NCBI GenBank assembly: GCA_030848705.1
Contig: CM061238.1
Location: 47,841,133 to 47,905,132 of the forward strand
Origin: Heracleum sosnowskyi
Lineage: Eukaryota; Streptophyta; Magnoliopsida; Apiales; Apiaceae
Reading direction: 5' to 3'
DNA: 64,000 nucleotides
Shown here: piece after piece, positions 63,601-64,000 of the stretch
Layout: each line of letters starts with the position of its first letter
How positions within the stretch are numbered: the first letter of the stretch is position 1
Program-made: the position numbers and the translations under genes
Notes under the pieces: model-generated
The model's input: only the letters and a program-made list of their open reading frames with translations
Told to the model about the DNA's origin: nothing
Databases searched by the model: none

Positions 63601-64000
63601 TGAGATTTATTTAATTAATGAATATTACTTTTGAATATTCATTTGAGATTTAATTATTTAAAGGATATTATTTTCGAATATTCATTGGAGGTTCACTTAT
63701 TTGAGAAATATTATTTTTGAATATTCATTTGAGGATTATTTATTAATGAATATTATTTTTGAATATTCATTTAAGGATTATTTATTTAATGAATATTATT
63801 TTCAAATATTCATTTAAGGATTATTTATTTAATGAATATTATTTTCAAATATTCATTTAAGGTTTACTTATTTAGTAACTATTGTTAGTTATTTTCAAAT
63901 CAGAAAAAGGTTCCCAAAAAGCTATTTTTCCATTTGAATCTGTCTTTTAAGAAAATTCAAATGCTCGCTCCACTATCAAAAATATGGGAAACCTGATTTA

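Larger units (their letters stand above)
60549..64000 (+). repeat. LTR of Tekay element H, 3' end outside window
   Basis: Starts TGTAAGACCCCAGATTTTGG, inserted in ORF3 of E. It is closely alignable, in opposite orientation, to LTR A over its first kilobase, with scattered substitutions and small indels. 3452 bp are present of an expected 4.1 kb. It could be a solo LTR or the 5' end of a whole element. No gene seen; the 113-codon frame at 63273-63614 is a translation of tandem repeats. Confidence 0.88.

Noticed and set aside
63273..63614. 113-codon ORF with 13-residue repeats
   Set aside because: It is a translation of a 39-bp minisatellite in LTR H; the repeat length being a multiple of three keeps it open.
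1..64000. Host protein-coding genes, tRNA or rRNA genes
   Set aside because: Every open frame of size belongs to a retroelement or is a shadow of one; tRNA-like matches are only the primer binding sites.

Overview
This window is repetitive nuclear DNA from a plant, almost certainly a eudicot with a large genome. I recognise no host gene, tRNA or rRNA. Nearly every base belongs to LTR retrotransposons inserted into one another, plus one small hAT-like DNA element. The evidence is the set of plant-specific element types: Ty1/copia elements of the SIRE/Maximus type with an extra ORF after pol, chromodomain-bearing Ty3/gypsy of the Tekay type with LTRs of about 4.1 kb, and a Tat/Athila-type gag-only element primed by tRNA-Asp. 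The species cannot be named from sequence alone.

Layout, left to right. 1-8280 (minus): Tekay-type gypsy element A. It has a 4.1-kb LTR at its 5' end, a leader with an unusual acidic ORF, gag-protease and part of RT-RNase H running off the window. 8281-8974 (minus): the integrase/chromodomain tail and polypurine tract of a second copy that shares the same LTR. 8975-15329 (minus): copia element B, complete at its 5' end and cut off before RNase H. 15330-45763 (minus): an old copia element D, split by two large insertions. These are a 7.44-kb gag-only element (17441-24884, TSD CATAC, near-identical LTRs) and a full-length 14.5-kb copia element C (25648-40155, TSD CCATC). 45764-49628 (plus): remnant of copia element F, carrying a solo LTR (46392-47613, TSD GGAAA) and cut by a degenerate Tekay-like LTR G (49629-53082). 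G contains an 800-bp hAT-like element with a perfect 8-bp TSD. 53083-60548 (plus): copia element E, a sister of B, inserted in G. 60549-64000 (plus): the LTR of a third Tekay element H, inserted in the ORF3 of E.

The most notable signal comes from comparing B with E. E lacks a 1242-nt segment of B, and the missing piece starts with GT, ends with AG and leaves the flanking frame intact. Elements C and D, of different families, carry donor- and acceptor-like sites at the same two places: shortly after the gag zinc-knuckle region and just before the protease. I read this as a conserved intron that separates a long Gag (unspliced) from a Gag-Pol fusion (spliced), with E a retrotransposed spliced RNA.

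The second signal is that each copia family carries its own short motif, repeated in both orientations, in its LTR and often in the pol-ORF3 spacer. In B/E and C the motif also lies inside coding sequence. The families share a fast-diverging third ORF of unknown function. No copia element here looks autonomous: frameshifts, stops, truncations or a lost start codon are recorded below. The gag-only element has an open reading frame and the fewest LTR differences, so it appears to be the youngest insertion.
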